A stretch of 37,140 nucleotides of DNA from Pseudomonas fuscovaginae SE-1 (GTDB taxonomy: Bacteria > Pseudomonadota > Gammaproteobacteria > Pseudomonadales > Pseudomonadaceae), in assembly GCF_000364705.1 (NCBI RefSeq), contig NZ_AQOH01000370.1, positions 1-37,140 of the forward strand. Direction: 5' to 3'. Below, one piece after another: positions 15,722 through 23,505 of the stretch. The notes under the pieces are model-generated. The model was not told where the DNA came from. It saw only the letters and a program-made list of their open reading frames with translations, and searched no databases. The position numbers were made by a program, and so were the translations under genes. Every line of letters begins with the position of its first letter. Positions within the stretch are counted from its first letter, which is position 1.

Positions 15722-15737
15722 CGGCACAGCTTCTGCT
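15722..15737 (+). promoter_or_regulatory. Sigma-54 (-24/-12) promoter of the fap operon
   Basis: CGGCACAGCTTCTGCT has the invariant GG (15723-15724) and GC (15735-15736) separated by exactly 10 bp and matches TGGCACG-N4-TTGCW at most positions. The predicted transcript start near 15748 leaves a leader of about 40 nt before the fapA GTG. RpoN dependence is inferred from this sequence. Confidence 0.7.
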
Positions 15738-15789
15738 CTTTCCTTCCCAACGCTGAACAGGGCCAGCGCACTGAAGAAGGAACACCGCC

Positions 15790-16236
15790 GTGGGGACTCC
15801 AAGAACAGCTTCAACCCGCACCCTGCTGATCGGTTGGGCCATTGGCTCGCTGTTCAGCCTGAGCGCCGAGGCCGGTGGCAACAACGGCGTGATCGTCCTC
15901 GAGCGTACCGTACAACCCCACAGCTATGGCCGCCCGCCCCTGCAGCCGGACCCGAATCCGACCACGGTCAATGCCAACCCATCTACCCGGGTCATCTCGG
16001 TGACCAACGGCATGGAACTGAGCGACGGCGATATCGCCGGCATCAGCAGCGGCGCAACGGTGACCCGTGTCCTGACGGTCAATACAGGCCATATGCCGGC
16101 CCTGAGCAACCCCAATGGCCTGCCAGGCATGTCCGCCGGACACGGTGGTGGCAGCGGCGCCAGCATCGCCAACACGGTCAATCGCGGGCTGTCGGCCGGC
16201 ATGGGTGCCCTCAACGCCATCGGCAAGGGGCAATGA
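15790..16236 (+). CDS. fapA: Functional amyloid system protein FapA
   Basis: A 148-aa secreted protein, first gene of the fap operon. A signal peptide (LLIGWAIGSLFSLSAEA, cleavage near residue 28) is followed by GGNNGVIVLERTVQPHSYGRP, a proline-rich stretch, a domain VISVTNGMELSDGDIAGISSG and a glycine/asparagine-rich tail. The start is GTG 15790, supported by AAGGA about 9 nt upstream. FapA is proposed to act as a periplasmic chaperone or modulator of the ratio of FapB and FapC in fibrils; its deletion in other species alters fibril composition. It is separated from fapB by one base after the stop. Confidence 0.9.
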   Translation: MGTPRTASTRTLLIGWAIGSLFSLSAEAGGNNGVIVLERTVQPHSYGRPPLQPDPNPTTVNANPSTRVISVTNGMELSDGDIAGISSGATVTRVLTVNTGHMPALSNPNGLPGMSAGHGGGSGASIANTVNRGLSAGMGALNAIGKGQ

Positions 16237-16237
16237 A

Positions 16238-16813
16238 ATGAAGCCCACCCTGCTCGTTCTCGTCCTGTTCAGCAGTGTTCCGGCCTTTGCCGACAGTCAC
16301 GTGACCGCCAATGACAACGCCGTGATCGGCAACGCCGGCCAGCAATACAAGGGCAACCTCATGGTCAACCAGGCCGCCGGTGACCAGCAGCAACAGATCA
16401 ACAGTCGGGCGATCGCCATTGGCACCCACGCCAGCGCCTCGACCGCCCTGACCCAGAAGCTCAATACCCCGGCCAGCACGGCGATCAACGCCAAGGCGGC
16501 CATCCAGGGCAACGCCTTCAGCAATGGCAGCGGCATGCTGGGCGTCAACCAGTCCGCCGGCACCAACAACCAGATGATCAACGCCGTGCGCCTGAGCATC
16601 AGTGCTGCGCCGCAAAGCGTCGATGACAGCGCGCTGTCGCAACAGAACGTGGCGCTGTCACCCAACTCCGGTTCATCCGGCATCCCGGGCAGCCGCCAGG
16701 TCGTCACCAGCGACCAGGCCTTCACCGGCAGCCGGGGCGTGATTCAGGTGAACCAGAGCGCGGGGGTGGGGAACCGTATGGCCAACACCCTCAGTATCCG
16801 GGTCGCTGACTGA
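16238..16813 (+). CDS. fapB: Minor amyloid subunit FapB
   Basis: A 191-aa secreted protein with signal peptide (to PAFA, residue 18) and three imperfect amyloid repeats sharing the core VNQ(S/A)AGxxNxxxNxxxxxI: GNLMVNQAAGDQQQQINSRA (about 39-58), MLGVNQSAGTNNQMINAVRL, and VIQVNQSAGVGNRMANTLSI near the C-terminus. No cysteine is present. FapB is considered the nucleator, with minor amounts in the fibre. The ATG at 16238 has AAGGGG about 8 nt upstream; an in-frame upstream ATG-like start at 16115 would overlap fapA and lacks the signal peptide at its N-terminus. Confidence 0.93.
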   Translation: MKPTLLVLVLFSSVPAFADSHVTANDNAVIGNAGQQYKGNLMVNQAAGDQQQQINSRAIAIGTHASASTALTQKLNTPASTAINAKAAIQGNAFSNGSGMLGVNQSAGTNNQMINAVRLSISAAPQSVDDSALSQQNVALSPNSGSSGIPGSRQVVTSDQAFTGSRGVIQVNQSAGVGNRMANTLSIRVAD

Positions 16814-16874
16814 CCCGGGCAGTGCAATTAGAACGTACCAACACTTAACCCACTAATAAGCACGGAGATACACC

Positions 16875-17843
16875 ATGAAACCTACAATGGCTCTCAAACC
16901 CCTGGTATTCGCCCTGGCCGCCGTCATGGCAATGGCCGCCCAGGCAGGTGGCGACAACCACGGTCATGGCCACGGCAACCATGGCCCCAAAGGCCCTGAC
17001 CTGGGTACCCTGCTGCAGATCACCGCCGGCGCCGGCGCCGCCGTGATCGATACCCAGTACAGCCACAACAACGCGGTGATCAACCAGGGTACCAAGAACA
17101 ACGCCAGTGCCAATGACTCGTTGAACCGTTCCAGCGGCAACATGGGCGCCAACGTGGCAGCCGGCGACGGCAACCAACAGGACAATGCCGCCGCCCTGGC
17201 CACCGCCGACGAAAGCTTCATCTTCGGCACCGCGGTCGCTGCCAGCAGCGCGACCCAGACCAACACCCACAACGTCGTGCTCAACCAATCGACCCAGAAC
17301 AATGCGTCGATGAACAACTCCGGCAACAATGGCTCCGGCAACATGGGCGTCAACATCACCGCCGGCAACTTCAACCAACAGAAAAACAACCTGGCCATCG
17401 CCGTCTCCGGTGGACGCGTAGCCACCGCCGCCGCCGCCGCCAACCAGACCGAAAGCGGCCTGCTGGTGACCAACAGCGGCGTGCAAGCCTACGAGAAAGA
17501 AACCCTCAAGGGCACCATCGATCTCAAGGGCGGCTACAAAGGCACCGGCTACGGCACGATCAAGGGTGACGACGATCATCATGGCCATGGCTACAAGGGT
17601 GGCCATGACAACGATGACCAGAAATTCACCTTCAAGGAACAAGGCACTGTCGAACTGGCCGGTTACTGGACCCAGCAAGTGCTGACCCCCAACGGCTGGA
17701 AAAACGTGGTCACCAACAACGCCAGCATGAACAACTCGGCCAACAACATGTCCGGCAATGCTGGCGTCAACGTGTCGGCCGGGGTGGGCAACCAACAAAG
17801 CAACTCGCTGTCCATCGCCGCCGGTTGCAAAGCCTGCATGTAA
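16875..17843 (+). CDS. fapC: Major amyloid fibre subunit FapC
   Basis: A 322-aa secreted protein, the main building block of Fap fibrils. The signal peptide ends at AAQA (residue 24). Three amyloid repeats are at about 65-111, 132-177 and 276-317, each with an NNAS...SGN(M/A)G(V/A)N(V/I)xAGxxNQQ core. The linker between repeats 1 and 2 is short (about 20 residues); the one between 2 and 3 is long (about 95). The C-terminus is CKACM, the conserved CxxC motif. Two histidine/aspartate-rich patches are notable: GDNHGHGHGNHG directly after the signal peptide, and DDDHHGHGYKGGHDNDD in linker 2, which could bind metal ions. The start has GGAG 9 nt upstream. A terminator follows the stop. Confidence 0.95.
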   Translation: MKPTMALKPLVFALAAVMAMAAQAGGDNHGHGHGNHGPKGPDLGTLLQITAGAGAAVIDTQYSHNNAVINQGTKNNASANDSLNRSSGNMGANVAAGDGNQQDNAAALATADESFIFGTAVAASSATQTNTHNVVLNQSTQNNASMNNSGNNGSGNMGVNITAGNFNQQKNNLAIAVSGGRVATAAAAANQTESGLLVTNSGVQAYEKETLKGTIDLKGGYKGTGYGTIKGDDDHHGHGYKGGHDNDDQKFTFKEQGTVELAGYWTQQVLTPNGWKNVVTNNASMNNSANNMSGNAGVNVSAGVGNQQSNSLSIAAGCKACM

Positions 17844-17856
17844 GCGCGACAGCATG

Positions 17857-17883
17857 AGAGCCCCGGAAACGGGGCTCTTTTTT
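17857..17883 (+). terminator. Intrinsic terminator inside the fap operon, after fapC
   Basis: GAGCCCCG-GAAA-CGGGGCTC forms a perfect 8-bp stem (9 with the flanking A-T pair) with a stable GNRA-type loop, followed directly by six T. It sits 14 bp past the fapC stop and 24 bp before the fapD start. Read-through would be needed to express fapDEF, so it may set a high ratio of fibre subunit mRNA to export-component mRNA. Confidence 0.88.
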
Positions 17884-17906
17884 CCGTACCTGAAGGCGTA
17901 TCGACC

Positions 17907-18587
17907 ATGCGTATTCTCGTCCTTGCCTTGCTGATCGGCCTTTGCGGCTTGACCCAGGCCGCCACCATGGCGGTCCCCGGCCTGCCCGGTGCGAGCGTCT
18001 TCTACAAGAACGTACAGAGCATCCGCGAACGGCGTTTTGCCAACCTGGTCCAGCAGAAAACCGACTTCAGCTGCGGTGCCGCCGCCCTGGCCACCGTACT
18101 GCGCCAGGCCTACTGGCTGGACGTCGACGAGGATCAGGTGATCAAGGGCATGCTGACCACCTCCGACGTGGAACTGGTCAAGACCCACGGTTTCTCCATG
18201 CTGGACATGAAACGCTACGTCGAGAGCATCGGCATGCGCGCCCGCGGCTATCGCATACCCGCCAACAAGCTGACCAGCGTCAGCATTCCGGTGGTGGTGT
18301 TGATGGATATACGCGGCTACAAGCATTTCGTGGTGATGCAACGCGCCGACAAGGACTGGGTGTACATCGGCGACCCGGTACTGGGCCACAAGCGCTACGC
18401 GGCCGCGGACTTCGAGAAGGGTTGGAACGGCATCGTGTTTGCCATCATCGGCCCCGGCTATGACAAGGGCAACGCCCTGCTGGACCCGCCGGCCCCGCTC
18501 ACGGCGAAAAACAAGCTGGACACCTTCAACCCGGTCAAAGATGCCGAGCTGATGGACTTCGGCTTCATCCAGAGCGATTTTTTCTGA
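17907..18587 (+). CDS. fapD: Cysteine protease FapD (peptidase C39-like)
   Basis: A 226-aa exported protein with a signal peptide (LLIGLCGLTQAA) and a C39 bacteriocin-processing peptidase fold. Catalytic residues are readable: Cys in QKTDFSCGAAALATVL (around residue 56), His in YKHFVVMQ (around 138) and Asp in IGDPVLGHKRY (around 153). FapD is needed for secretion of FapB and FapC through FapF and is thought to process system components in the periplasm. Unlike ABC-transporter-linked C39 domains it is a stand-alone periplasmic enzyme. The ribosome binding site is GAAGG 9 nt upstream of the ATG. Confidence 0.92.
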   Translation: MRILVLALLIGLCGLTQAATMAVPGLPGASVFYKNVQSIRERRFANLVQQKTDFSCGAAALATVLRQAYWLDVDEDQVIKGMLTTSDVELVKTHGFSMLDMKRYVESIGMRARGYRIPANKLTSVSIPVVVLMDIRGYKHFVVMQRADKDWVYIGDPVLGHKRYAAADFEKGWNGIVFAIIGPGYDKGNALLDPPAPLTAKNKLDTFNPVKDAELMDFGFIQSDFF

Positions 18588-18632
18588 AGTGCAGTAACGA
18601 GCAAGGGAGCAGGAAGCCCCGGGGAGCAACAG

Positions 18633-19382
18633 ATGAAAACTCCATACTGGCTGGTCGTGAGTTGCCTGGCATTCGCCTGTCTGCCCGCACAGGCTGCCTC
18701 CACCTTCAAACCCGTCGAAATCAAGGACCAGGAATTGTCCGAGCTGCGTGGCCGTTATGTCATGCCAGGACGCATCATCAGCTTCGGCATCGTGATGGAA
18801 AGCAGTTGGAAAAACGCCAGTGGCGACGTCATCGGCGCCACCACCAGCCTGCAGATCCAGCAATCGACCGTCAAACCGCAATTCTACGTCTCGACCTATA
18901 GCGCCCAGGGCAATGGCACCCCTGCCAACCAGGGCTCCGGTACGGTGATCGGCGGTGCCGGTTTCAACACCTCGGCCGGCGTGACCCAGGTGGTCCGCGC
19001 CGCCGGCGACGGCAACAGCGCCTACAACAATGTCGCCATCAATGTCAGCGAGGCCGGCCAGGCCCCGGTCAACGGCCAGCAGGTCGGGCAGATCCTCACC
19101 AGCGGCGGCAGTATCAGCGGCACCGGCGCGGCCGGAAGCGTCACGGTTTCCGCCGTCTCCGGCGGTATTCAGATGGCGATTGCCGCCAGCAACAACCAGG
19201 GCCATTCGCTGCAGCAGATCGCCCAGGGTGGCGTCCTGCAATCCACTGCCCTGCTCGGCGGCCAGAACCTGGTCAACAACATGACCCAGCTCAATGTGGT
19301 ACTGCAGAACAACCTGCAGACAGCGGGGGCCCTGGACTGCAACCTGACCCAACTCAAAGGCCTACGCAACATGGGATTCTGA
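18633..19382 (+). CDS. fapE: Fap fibre-associated protein FapE
   Basis: A 249-aa secreted protein: signal peptide to AQAA (residue 22), then FKPVEIKDQELSELRGRYV, a domain conserved at the start of FapE proteins, and a low-complexity Gly/Asn/Gln-rich body (repeated GNS, NVAINVSEAG, NNMTQLNVVLQNN). It resembles an extracellular beta-rich protein. A single cysteine occurs near the C-terminus (LDCNLTQLKGL), in contrast to the CxxC of FapC. FapE is found in small amounts in mature fibrils and is thought to be a further chaperone or cap. The start is ATG 18633, with GGGGAG upstream. Confidence 0.9.
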   Translation: MKTPYWLVVSCLAFACLPAQAASTFKPVEIKDQELSELRGRYVMPGRIISFGIVMESSWKNASGDVIGATTSLQIQQSTVKPQFYVSTYSAQGNGTPANQGSGTVIGGAGFNTSAGVTQVVRAAGDGNSAYNNVAINVSEAGQAPVNGQQVGQILTSGGSISGTGAAGSVTVSAVSGGIQMAIAASNNQGHSLQQIAQGGVLQSTALLGGQNLVNNMTQLNVVLQNNLQTAGALDCNLTQLKGLRNMGF

Positions 19383-19420
19383 ACTACGCTCACCTTCGAC
19401 CATTGGGAAGTCAGTAAGGG

Positions 19421-20728
19421 ATGGCTAATTTCATGTACCGATCGTTTTCTCTGCGAGCGGCAATTTGTGTGGGCACACTTTTCCCGGCAGCGATGTTGCA
19501 GGCGGCGCCCGACGCCGAGGTGGAGGCCCTGAAACAGGAACTTCTGGAGCTCAAGCAGCGTTACGTCCAGCAGCAACAGGCTCTTGCCGTACTGGAACAG
19601 CGGGTTCGCCAGGTCGAGGACCAGCCAGCGGCACCGCCCCCCAAACGATTGGTCAAATCCCCGGCCGACCTGAAAAAGGGCCAGGCGCTGGCGGGGGCCA
19701 ATGCCCCGGGTGCCGTGGCCGGGACCTCGGGGGCTTCCTATGGTCAGGCGCTCAAGGATGATTCGACACCGGCCCAGAGTGTTTCCGACCTGTACAACGA
19801 AGCCAGCGGATTCTTCGGCAATGGCAAGTTCAGTGTCGAGACGGGTATCACCTACTCGCGGTATGACACCCGGCAGCTCATTCTCAATGGTTTCCTTGCC
19901 CTGGATGCAATCTTCCTCGGCAATATCAATCTCGACCGGATCAAGGCCGACACCTGGACCCTCGACCTGACAGGCCGCTACAACGTGGACAACCGCTGGC
20001 AGTTCGACTTGAACATTCCGGTCGTTTATCGCGAGTCCACCTATCAATCCGGCGGTGGCGGTGGTGGTGGCGGCCAGGATACCGTCGAAGAGTCCGTAAC
20101 CCGTGACCCCACGATCGGAGACATCAATTTCGGGGTGGCCTACAAGTTTCTTGATGAGTCCGAGTCGATGCCTGACGCAGTCTTCAGCCTGAGGGTCAAG
20201 GCGCCCACCGGCAAGGATCCGTTTGGCATCAAACTGGTTCAATCGCCCAAGAGCAACAGCTTGCAGGTACCGGAAGACCTGCCCACCGGCAACGGCGTCT
20301 GGTCCATCACCCCGGGTATATCTCTCGTCAAGACCTTCGATCCGGCCGTGTTGTTCGGCACCCTGTCCTACACGCATAACTTCGAAGAATCATTCGATGA
20401 CATCAGCTCGACCCAGAACTCCAAGGTTCCTGGCAAGGTTCAGCTCGGTGACAGTTTCCAGATTGGCGCCGGTGTCGCGTTCGCGCTGAACGAAAGAATG
20501 AGTATGTCGTTTTCCGTATCTGACCTGATCCAGCGTCGTAGCAAGCTCAAGCAGAATGGCGGCGACTGGAACAGTATCGTCAGCAGCGACGCCAACGCTG
20601 GTTACTTCAACGTGGGCATGACACTGGCCGCCACACCCAACTTGACGATCGTCCCACAGCTCTCGATCGGTTTGACAGACGACGCCCCGGACTTCAGCTT
20701 CAGCCTGAAATTCCCCTACTATTTCTGA
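19421..20728 (+). CDS. fapF: Amyloid secretion pore FapF
   Basis: A 435-aa outer membrane protein that forms the trimeric pore exporting FapB/C/E. After the signal peptide (to about LQAAP, residue 30) comes a coiled coil EVEALKQELLELKQ...LEQRVRQVED, the N-terminal trimeric gate, then a linker with the DSTPAQSVSDLYNEASGFFG plug helix, and a 12-strand-type barrel ending FPYYF. A run of eight glycines lies in a probable extracellular loop (around residue 211). The start is uncertain: ATG 19421 has AAGGG directly abutting it, but GGGAAG at normal-to-long spacing; ATG 19433 (MYRSFSL) would be a better-spaced alternative and leaves a standard signal peptide. Confidence 0.93.
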   Translation: MANFMYRSFSLRAAICVGTLFPAAMLQAAPDAEVEALKQELLELKQRYVQQQQALAVLEQRVRQVEDQPAAPPPKRLVKSPADLKKGQALAGANAPGAVAGTSGASYGQALKDDSTPAQSVSDLYNEASGFFGNGKFSVETGITYSRYDTRQLILNGFLALDAIFLGNINLDRIKADTWTLDLTGRYNVDNRWQFDLNIPVVYRESTYQSGGGGGGGGQDTVEESVTRDPTIGDINFGVAYKFLDESESMPDAVFSLRVKAPTGKDPFGIKLVQSPKSNSLQVPEDLPTGNGVWSITPGISLVKTFDPAVLFGTLSYTHNFEESFDDISSTQNSKVPGKVQLGDSFQIGAGVAFALNERMSMSFSVSDLIQRRSKLKQNGGDWNSIVSSDANAGYFNVGMTLAATPNLTIVPQLSIGLTDDAPDFSFSLKFPYYF

Positions 20729-20828
20729 GCCAGCCTGACAGTGCCCTCTGCCCCGGCAATCGCCGCGGCGGAGGCGCTGGTCAACGGCTGTCTCCGAAGC
20801 GTTTCAGAACCCGCCACGCAACCGGTGC

Positions 20829-22154
20829 CTAGCGGACCTGATGCTTGTGCAACAGCCGATAGAATGTCGGTCGGGAAATGCCCAGCACCTTCGCCGCCAC
20901 ACTCATGTTGTCACCATGTCGGTCGAGCACATCGCACAACGCCTGGCGCTCGGCCTGACAGAGGTAATCCTCCAGGGTGCCCATCGGCACCTGGGCCCTG
21001 GCGCCGCTGGCCAGGCCCAGGTCACCGGCCTCGATCTGCCGCCCCTCGGCCAGCACCAGGCCACGCCGGACCCGGTTGGCCAGCTCGCGCACATTGCCCG
21101 GCCAGCCATGGTTACCCATGGCGACCAGCGCCTCTTCGCTGAAACTGCGCGGCCGCCGCCCGGTTTCCTGGCTGTAGAAATGGGAGAAATGGTTGGCCAG
21201 CATCCGTACGTCGCCATGGCGTTCGCGCAGCGGTGCCGTCACCACCTGCAGCACATTCAGGCGGTAATAGAGATCCTCACGAAAGCGCCCGGCGGCGATC
21301 GCGGCTTCCAGATCGACGTGGGTCGCCGCCAACACCCGCACATCGACCGGAATCAGTTGGCTGCCTCCGACCCGCTCGATGTGTTTTTCCTGGAGAAAGC
21401 GCAGCAGGTTGGCCTGCAGTTCCAGTGGCAGGTCGCCGATTTCGTCGAGAAACAGCGTTCCGCCATTAGCCGCCTCGATACGCCCGATCTTGCGCTGGTG
21501 GGCCCCGGTAAAGGCGCCCTTCTCGTGGCCGAACAGCTCGGACTGGATCAGGTGCTCGGGAATCGCCCCGCAGTTGATCGCCACGAAGGGCCTGGCGTGT
21601 CGCTGTGACTGGCGATGCAGGGTACGGGCGACCAGTTCCTTGCCGGTGCCGCTTTCTCCACGGATCAACACCGGCGACTCGGTCGGCGCCAGTTTACCGA
21701 GCAGCTTGCGCAATTCGCGAATCGACCGACTGTCGCCGAGCAATTCATGCTCCGGCGCTTCGACAAGCGTCGGCCCCTGCCCACGCAGCCGCGCCATGCC
21801 AAAGGCGCGACCCAATGTCACCTGTACGCGGGAAACGTCGAAAGGCAGAGTATGGAAATCGAAGAACCACTCGCAGACGAAGTCACCCACGTTCTGCAAA
21901 CGCAGAACTTCCTGGCTGAGCACCGCGATCCACTCGGTGCCGCTGCGACTGATCAGGTCCTTGACCGCCTCGGGGCGTTCCAGATGAAACGGCTGCAGGC
22001 GCAACAGGCCGATATCGCAGGGGCGATCGACGGCAGCCTCGAGCTCGCAACTGTCGACATCCCAGCCAACGTTGCGCAGGCCGGGAAGCAGTTGATGGCA
22101 GTCGTGACAGGGGTCGACGACCAGAAGACGCCTGAGCGGTGTGGCTTCATGCAT
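20829..22154 (-). CDS. Sigma-54-dependent activator with VpsR-like N-domain
   Basis: A 441-aa bacterial enhancer-binding protein. Residues 1-125 resemble the VpsR-type atypical receiver domain (GTEWIAVLS, EWFFDFHTLPFDVSR, LGRAFGMARL); the expected phosphoacceptor strand reads IGLLRLQ, with Arg where Asp is common. The central AAA+ domain has Walker A GESGTGKE (166-173), the sigma-54-contacting GAFTGA (213-218) and Walker B TLFLDEIGD. A FIS-type HTH ends the protein (MSVAAKVLGISRPTFYRLL). VpsR-family proteins in Vibrio respond to c-di-GMP and drive matrix genes. It is convergent with fapF, and fapA has a -24/-12 promoter, so it is the natural candidate activator of fap. The start ATG 22154 has AGGGA 6-7 nt upstream. 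Confidence 0.93.
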   Translation of the reverse strand: MHEATPLRRLLVVDPCHDCHQLLPGLRNVGWDVDSCELEAAVDRPCDIGLLRLQPFHLERPEAVKDLISRSGTEWIAVLSQEVLRLQNVGDFVCEWFFDFHTLPFDVSRVQVTLGRAFGMARLRGQGPTLVEAPEHELLGDSRSIRELRKLLGKLAPTESPVLIRGESGTGKELVARTLHRQSQRHARPFVAINCGAIPEHLIQSELFGHEKGAFTGAHQRKIGRIEAANGGTLFLDEIGDLPLELQANLLRFLQEKHIERVGGSQLIPVDVRVLAATHVDLEAAIAAGRFREDLYYRLNVLQVVTAPLRERHGDVRMLANHFSHFYSQETGRRPRSFSEEALVAMGNHGWPGNVRELANRVRRGLVLAEGRQIEAGDLGLASGARAQVPMGTLEDYLCQAERQALCDVLDRHGDNMSVAAKVLGISRPTFYRLLHKHQVR

Positions 22155-22475
22155 GACTGTTCCCTGGCGCCGGTTTTATAAAATTTTATTAGAAACAGTA
22201 ATTTGGCAGACCTGGCTGTAACACTAGCAAGAACTTGACGCGAACTTGTACCGATTGTGCATAAGGACGAAAGCCGATCGATGACACCGAACATAACGGT
22301 GAAACCATTTCGGTATTCGAGGGTCTTGTTGGAGGCACTGAAAAAAAGTTGAAAAAAACTGTATTTCCCGTGTGACCTGATACCCCTCGGCGGGCATCAG
22401 TACAAGTAACCAACCGCGACGGTGCGCCCAGCCGACGGTTGACACACTGTTTGGGCATACTTGAGAGAAGACCCC
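22155..22475. other. AT-rich divergent intergenic region
   Basis: This 321-bp region between the sigma-54 activator gene and the 87-aa gene is far richer in A/T than its surroundings (for example TTTTATAAAATTTTATTAG at about 22175-22193 and two A-runs around 22340-22360). A single AGAAACAG half-site of the fap palindrome lies near 22190, and CACCG..CGGTG is an inverted pair near 22290-22305. No gene is evident. Such AT-rich spacers are typical targets of MvaT/MvaU silencing proteins; that is an inference. Confidence 0.5.
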
Positions 22476-22739
22476 ATGAACGCCCCGCTCCGTTTCAACG
22501 AAGCACTCCTGATGGCCGGCAACGCATTCAAACCCTTCCAATGCGTGGCCTGGACGGCACAAGACAAAGGCGACCTGAGCCTGACCGTGATCGATCGCAC
22601 CAACAACAGCATCGACCGCCGGCAGATCTCTTGCAGTGACTATTCGAACCTGGCGCAGTTGAAGTCCGTACTGGAACAGGCGCGTGCCGAATTGAGCAAG
22701 AAAGGCTACGACCTGCAGCCCTGGACTTTCTCGGCCTGA
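22476..22739 (+). CDS. Conserved hypothetical protein (87 aa)
   Basis: A small soluble protein beginning MNAPLRFNEALLMAGNAF and ending DLQPWTFSA. It has a mixed alpha/beta pattern with a central LSLTVIDRTNNSIDRRQIS strand pair and a terminal helix LAQLKSVLEQARAELSKKG. The ATG at 22476 has GAGAAG 7 nt upstream; a TTG at 22461 is in frame but itself overlaps that site. I do not recognise a family. It lies between the fap regulator and the cobalamin chelatase operon and is followed by a REPIN. Confidence 0.75.
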   Translation: MNAPLRFNEALLMAGNAFKPFQCVAWTAQDKGDLSLTVIDRTNNSIDRRQISCSDYSNLAQLKSVLEQARAELSKKGYDLQPWTFSA

Positions 22740-22764
22740 TTCTCGATCGTTGAAAGCATAAAGC

Positions 22765-22850
22765 TTCGCGGGCAAGCCCGCTCCTACAGAATATGTGCAC
22801 GACTTGGTATTTGCATAACACCCTACTGTGGGAGCGGGCTTGCCCGCGAA
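22765..22850. repeat. REPIN (classic P. fluorescens-type)
   Basis: Two 25-bp inverted copies, 22765-22789 (TTCGCGGGCAAGCCCGCTCC...) and 22826-22850 (ending GGGCTTGCCCGCGAA), match except one base. Each also forms its own GCGGGCAAGCCCGC hairpin. The spacer is 36 bp. It lies between the 87-aa gene and the 3' end of the chelatase operon. Confidence 0.9.
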
Positions 22851-22884
22851 TACGAACGAACAGGCACGATAGTTGTAACTGAAG

Positions 22885-23487
22885 TCAAAGTCTCTCTATA
22901 TGCCGATACTCGGCACCGAGTTCATTGGCCAGTTGCCGCGCCCGCCCCAGGCGAATCGGGCCCTTTTCCAGGTCGACCAACAAGGTCGGGCAATCGAAAG
23001 GCGTCAGCCCAGCCCATTCCTTCAAACGCCCATCGGTCAACACCAGCACCCGCTGCCGCTCCTCGGCGAAACGCCGCTGACGCACTGCCAGCCAGGCACT
23101 GGCTTCCTGCAGGGCCGCCAACAACGGTGTCCCGCCACCCGCCCCCAGGCCTTCCAACCAGCCGGCCATAGAACTCGAAGCCTTGAGCCCTTGGACCTGC
23201 CACCGCGGCCGACGGCCACTGGCGGTCAACAACGCCAATCGCGCCCGTTGGCGATAGGCATCGTCGAACAGTTGCGCCAACAACCCCTTGGCATCGCTCA
23301 GGGCCTGGTGCCGACGGGTAGACGCCGAAGCATCGACAATCACCAGCCACAGTTCATGGGGCGAACGGCTACGCAGGCGAAAGCGCAGATCGCCGCGAAC
23401 CTTTGGCCGACCACCCAGCAGCGTCTCCACCCAATTGACCACCCCGCTCGCCGCCGCCCGGGCCACGCCCTGGCGTCCCCTGGGCAC
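22885..23487 (-). CDS. VWA-domain (ChlD-like) frame, probably the 3' part of a frameshifted chelatase gene
   Basis: A 200-aa reading from GTG 23487 encodes a von Willebrand A domain: ELWLVIVDASASTRRHQAL with the DxSxS MIDAS motif, GAGGGTPLLAAL with the MIDAS threonine, and RVLVLTDGRLKEW. It resembles the C-terminal half of ChlD/BchD-like subunits, which bridge the AAA+ ring to the chelatase. The GTG start is poor: the GGGGGAG sequence directly abuts it with no spacing. The same frame continues upstream without a stop, past the end of the ATPase gene, reading ALGIRPRFKPGANARAG, and begins exactly at a -1 frameshift site at 23547-23553. I therefore think the VWA domain is made mainly as a fusion with the ATPase (see that entry). 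It is transcribed last in the cobW-cobN operon. Confidence 0.8.
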   Translation of the reverse strand: MPRGRQGVARAAASGVVNWVETLLGGRPKVRGDLRFRLRSRSPHELWLVIVDASASTRRHQALSDAKGLLAQLFDDAYRQRARLALLTASGRRPRWQVQGLKASSSMAGWLEGLGAGGGTPLLAALQEASAWLAVRQRRFAEERQRVLVLTDGRLKEWAGLTPFDCPTLLVDLEKGPIRLGRARQLANELGAEYRHIERL

Positions 23488-23505
23488 CTCCCCCGCACCG
23501 GCTCT

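Noticed and set aside
16845..19352. 835-aa open frame on the minus strand opposite fapC-fapE
   Set aside because: It is the antisense of three clearly real fap genes and the composition is typical of high-GC shadow frames.
22885..23487. VWA frame as an independent gene started at GTG 23487
   Set aside because: Not excluded, but the candidate ribosome site abuts the GTG with no spacing, while a complete -1 frameshift signal feeds the same frame from upstream.
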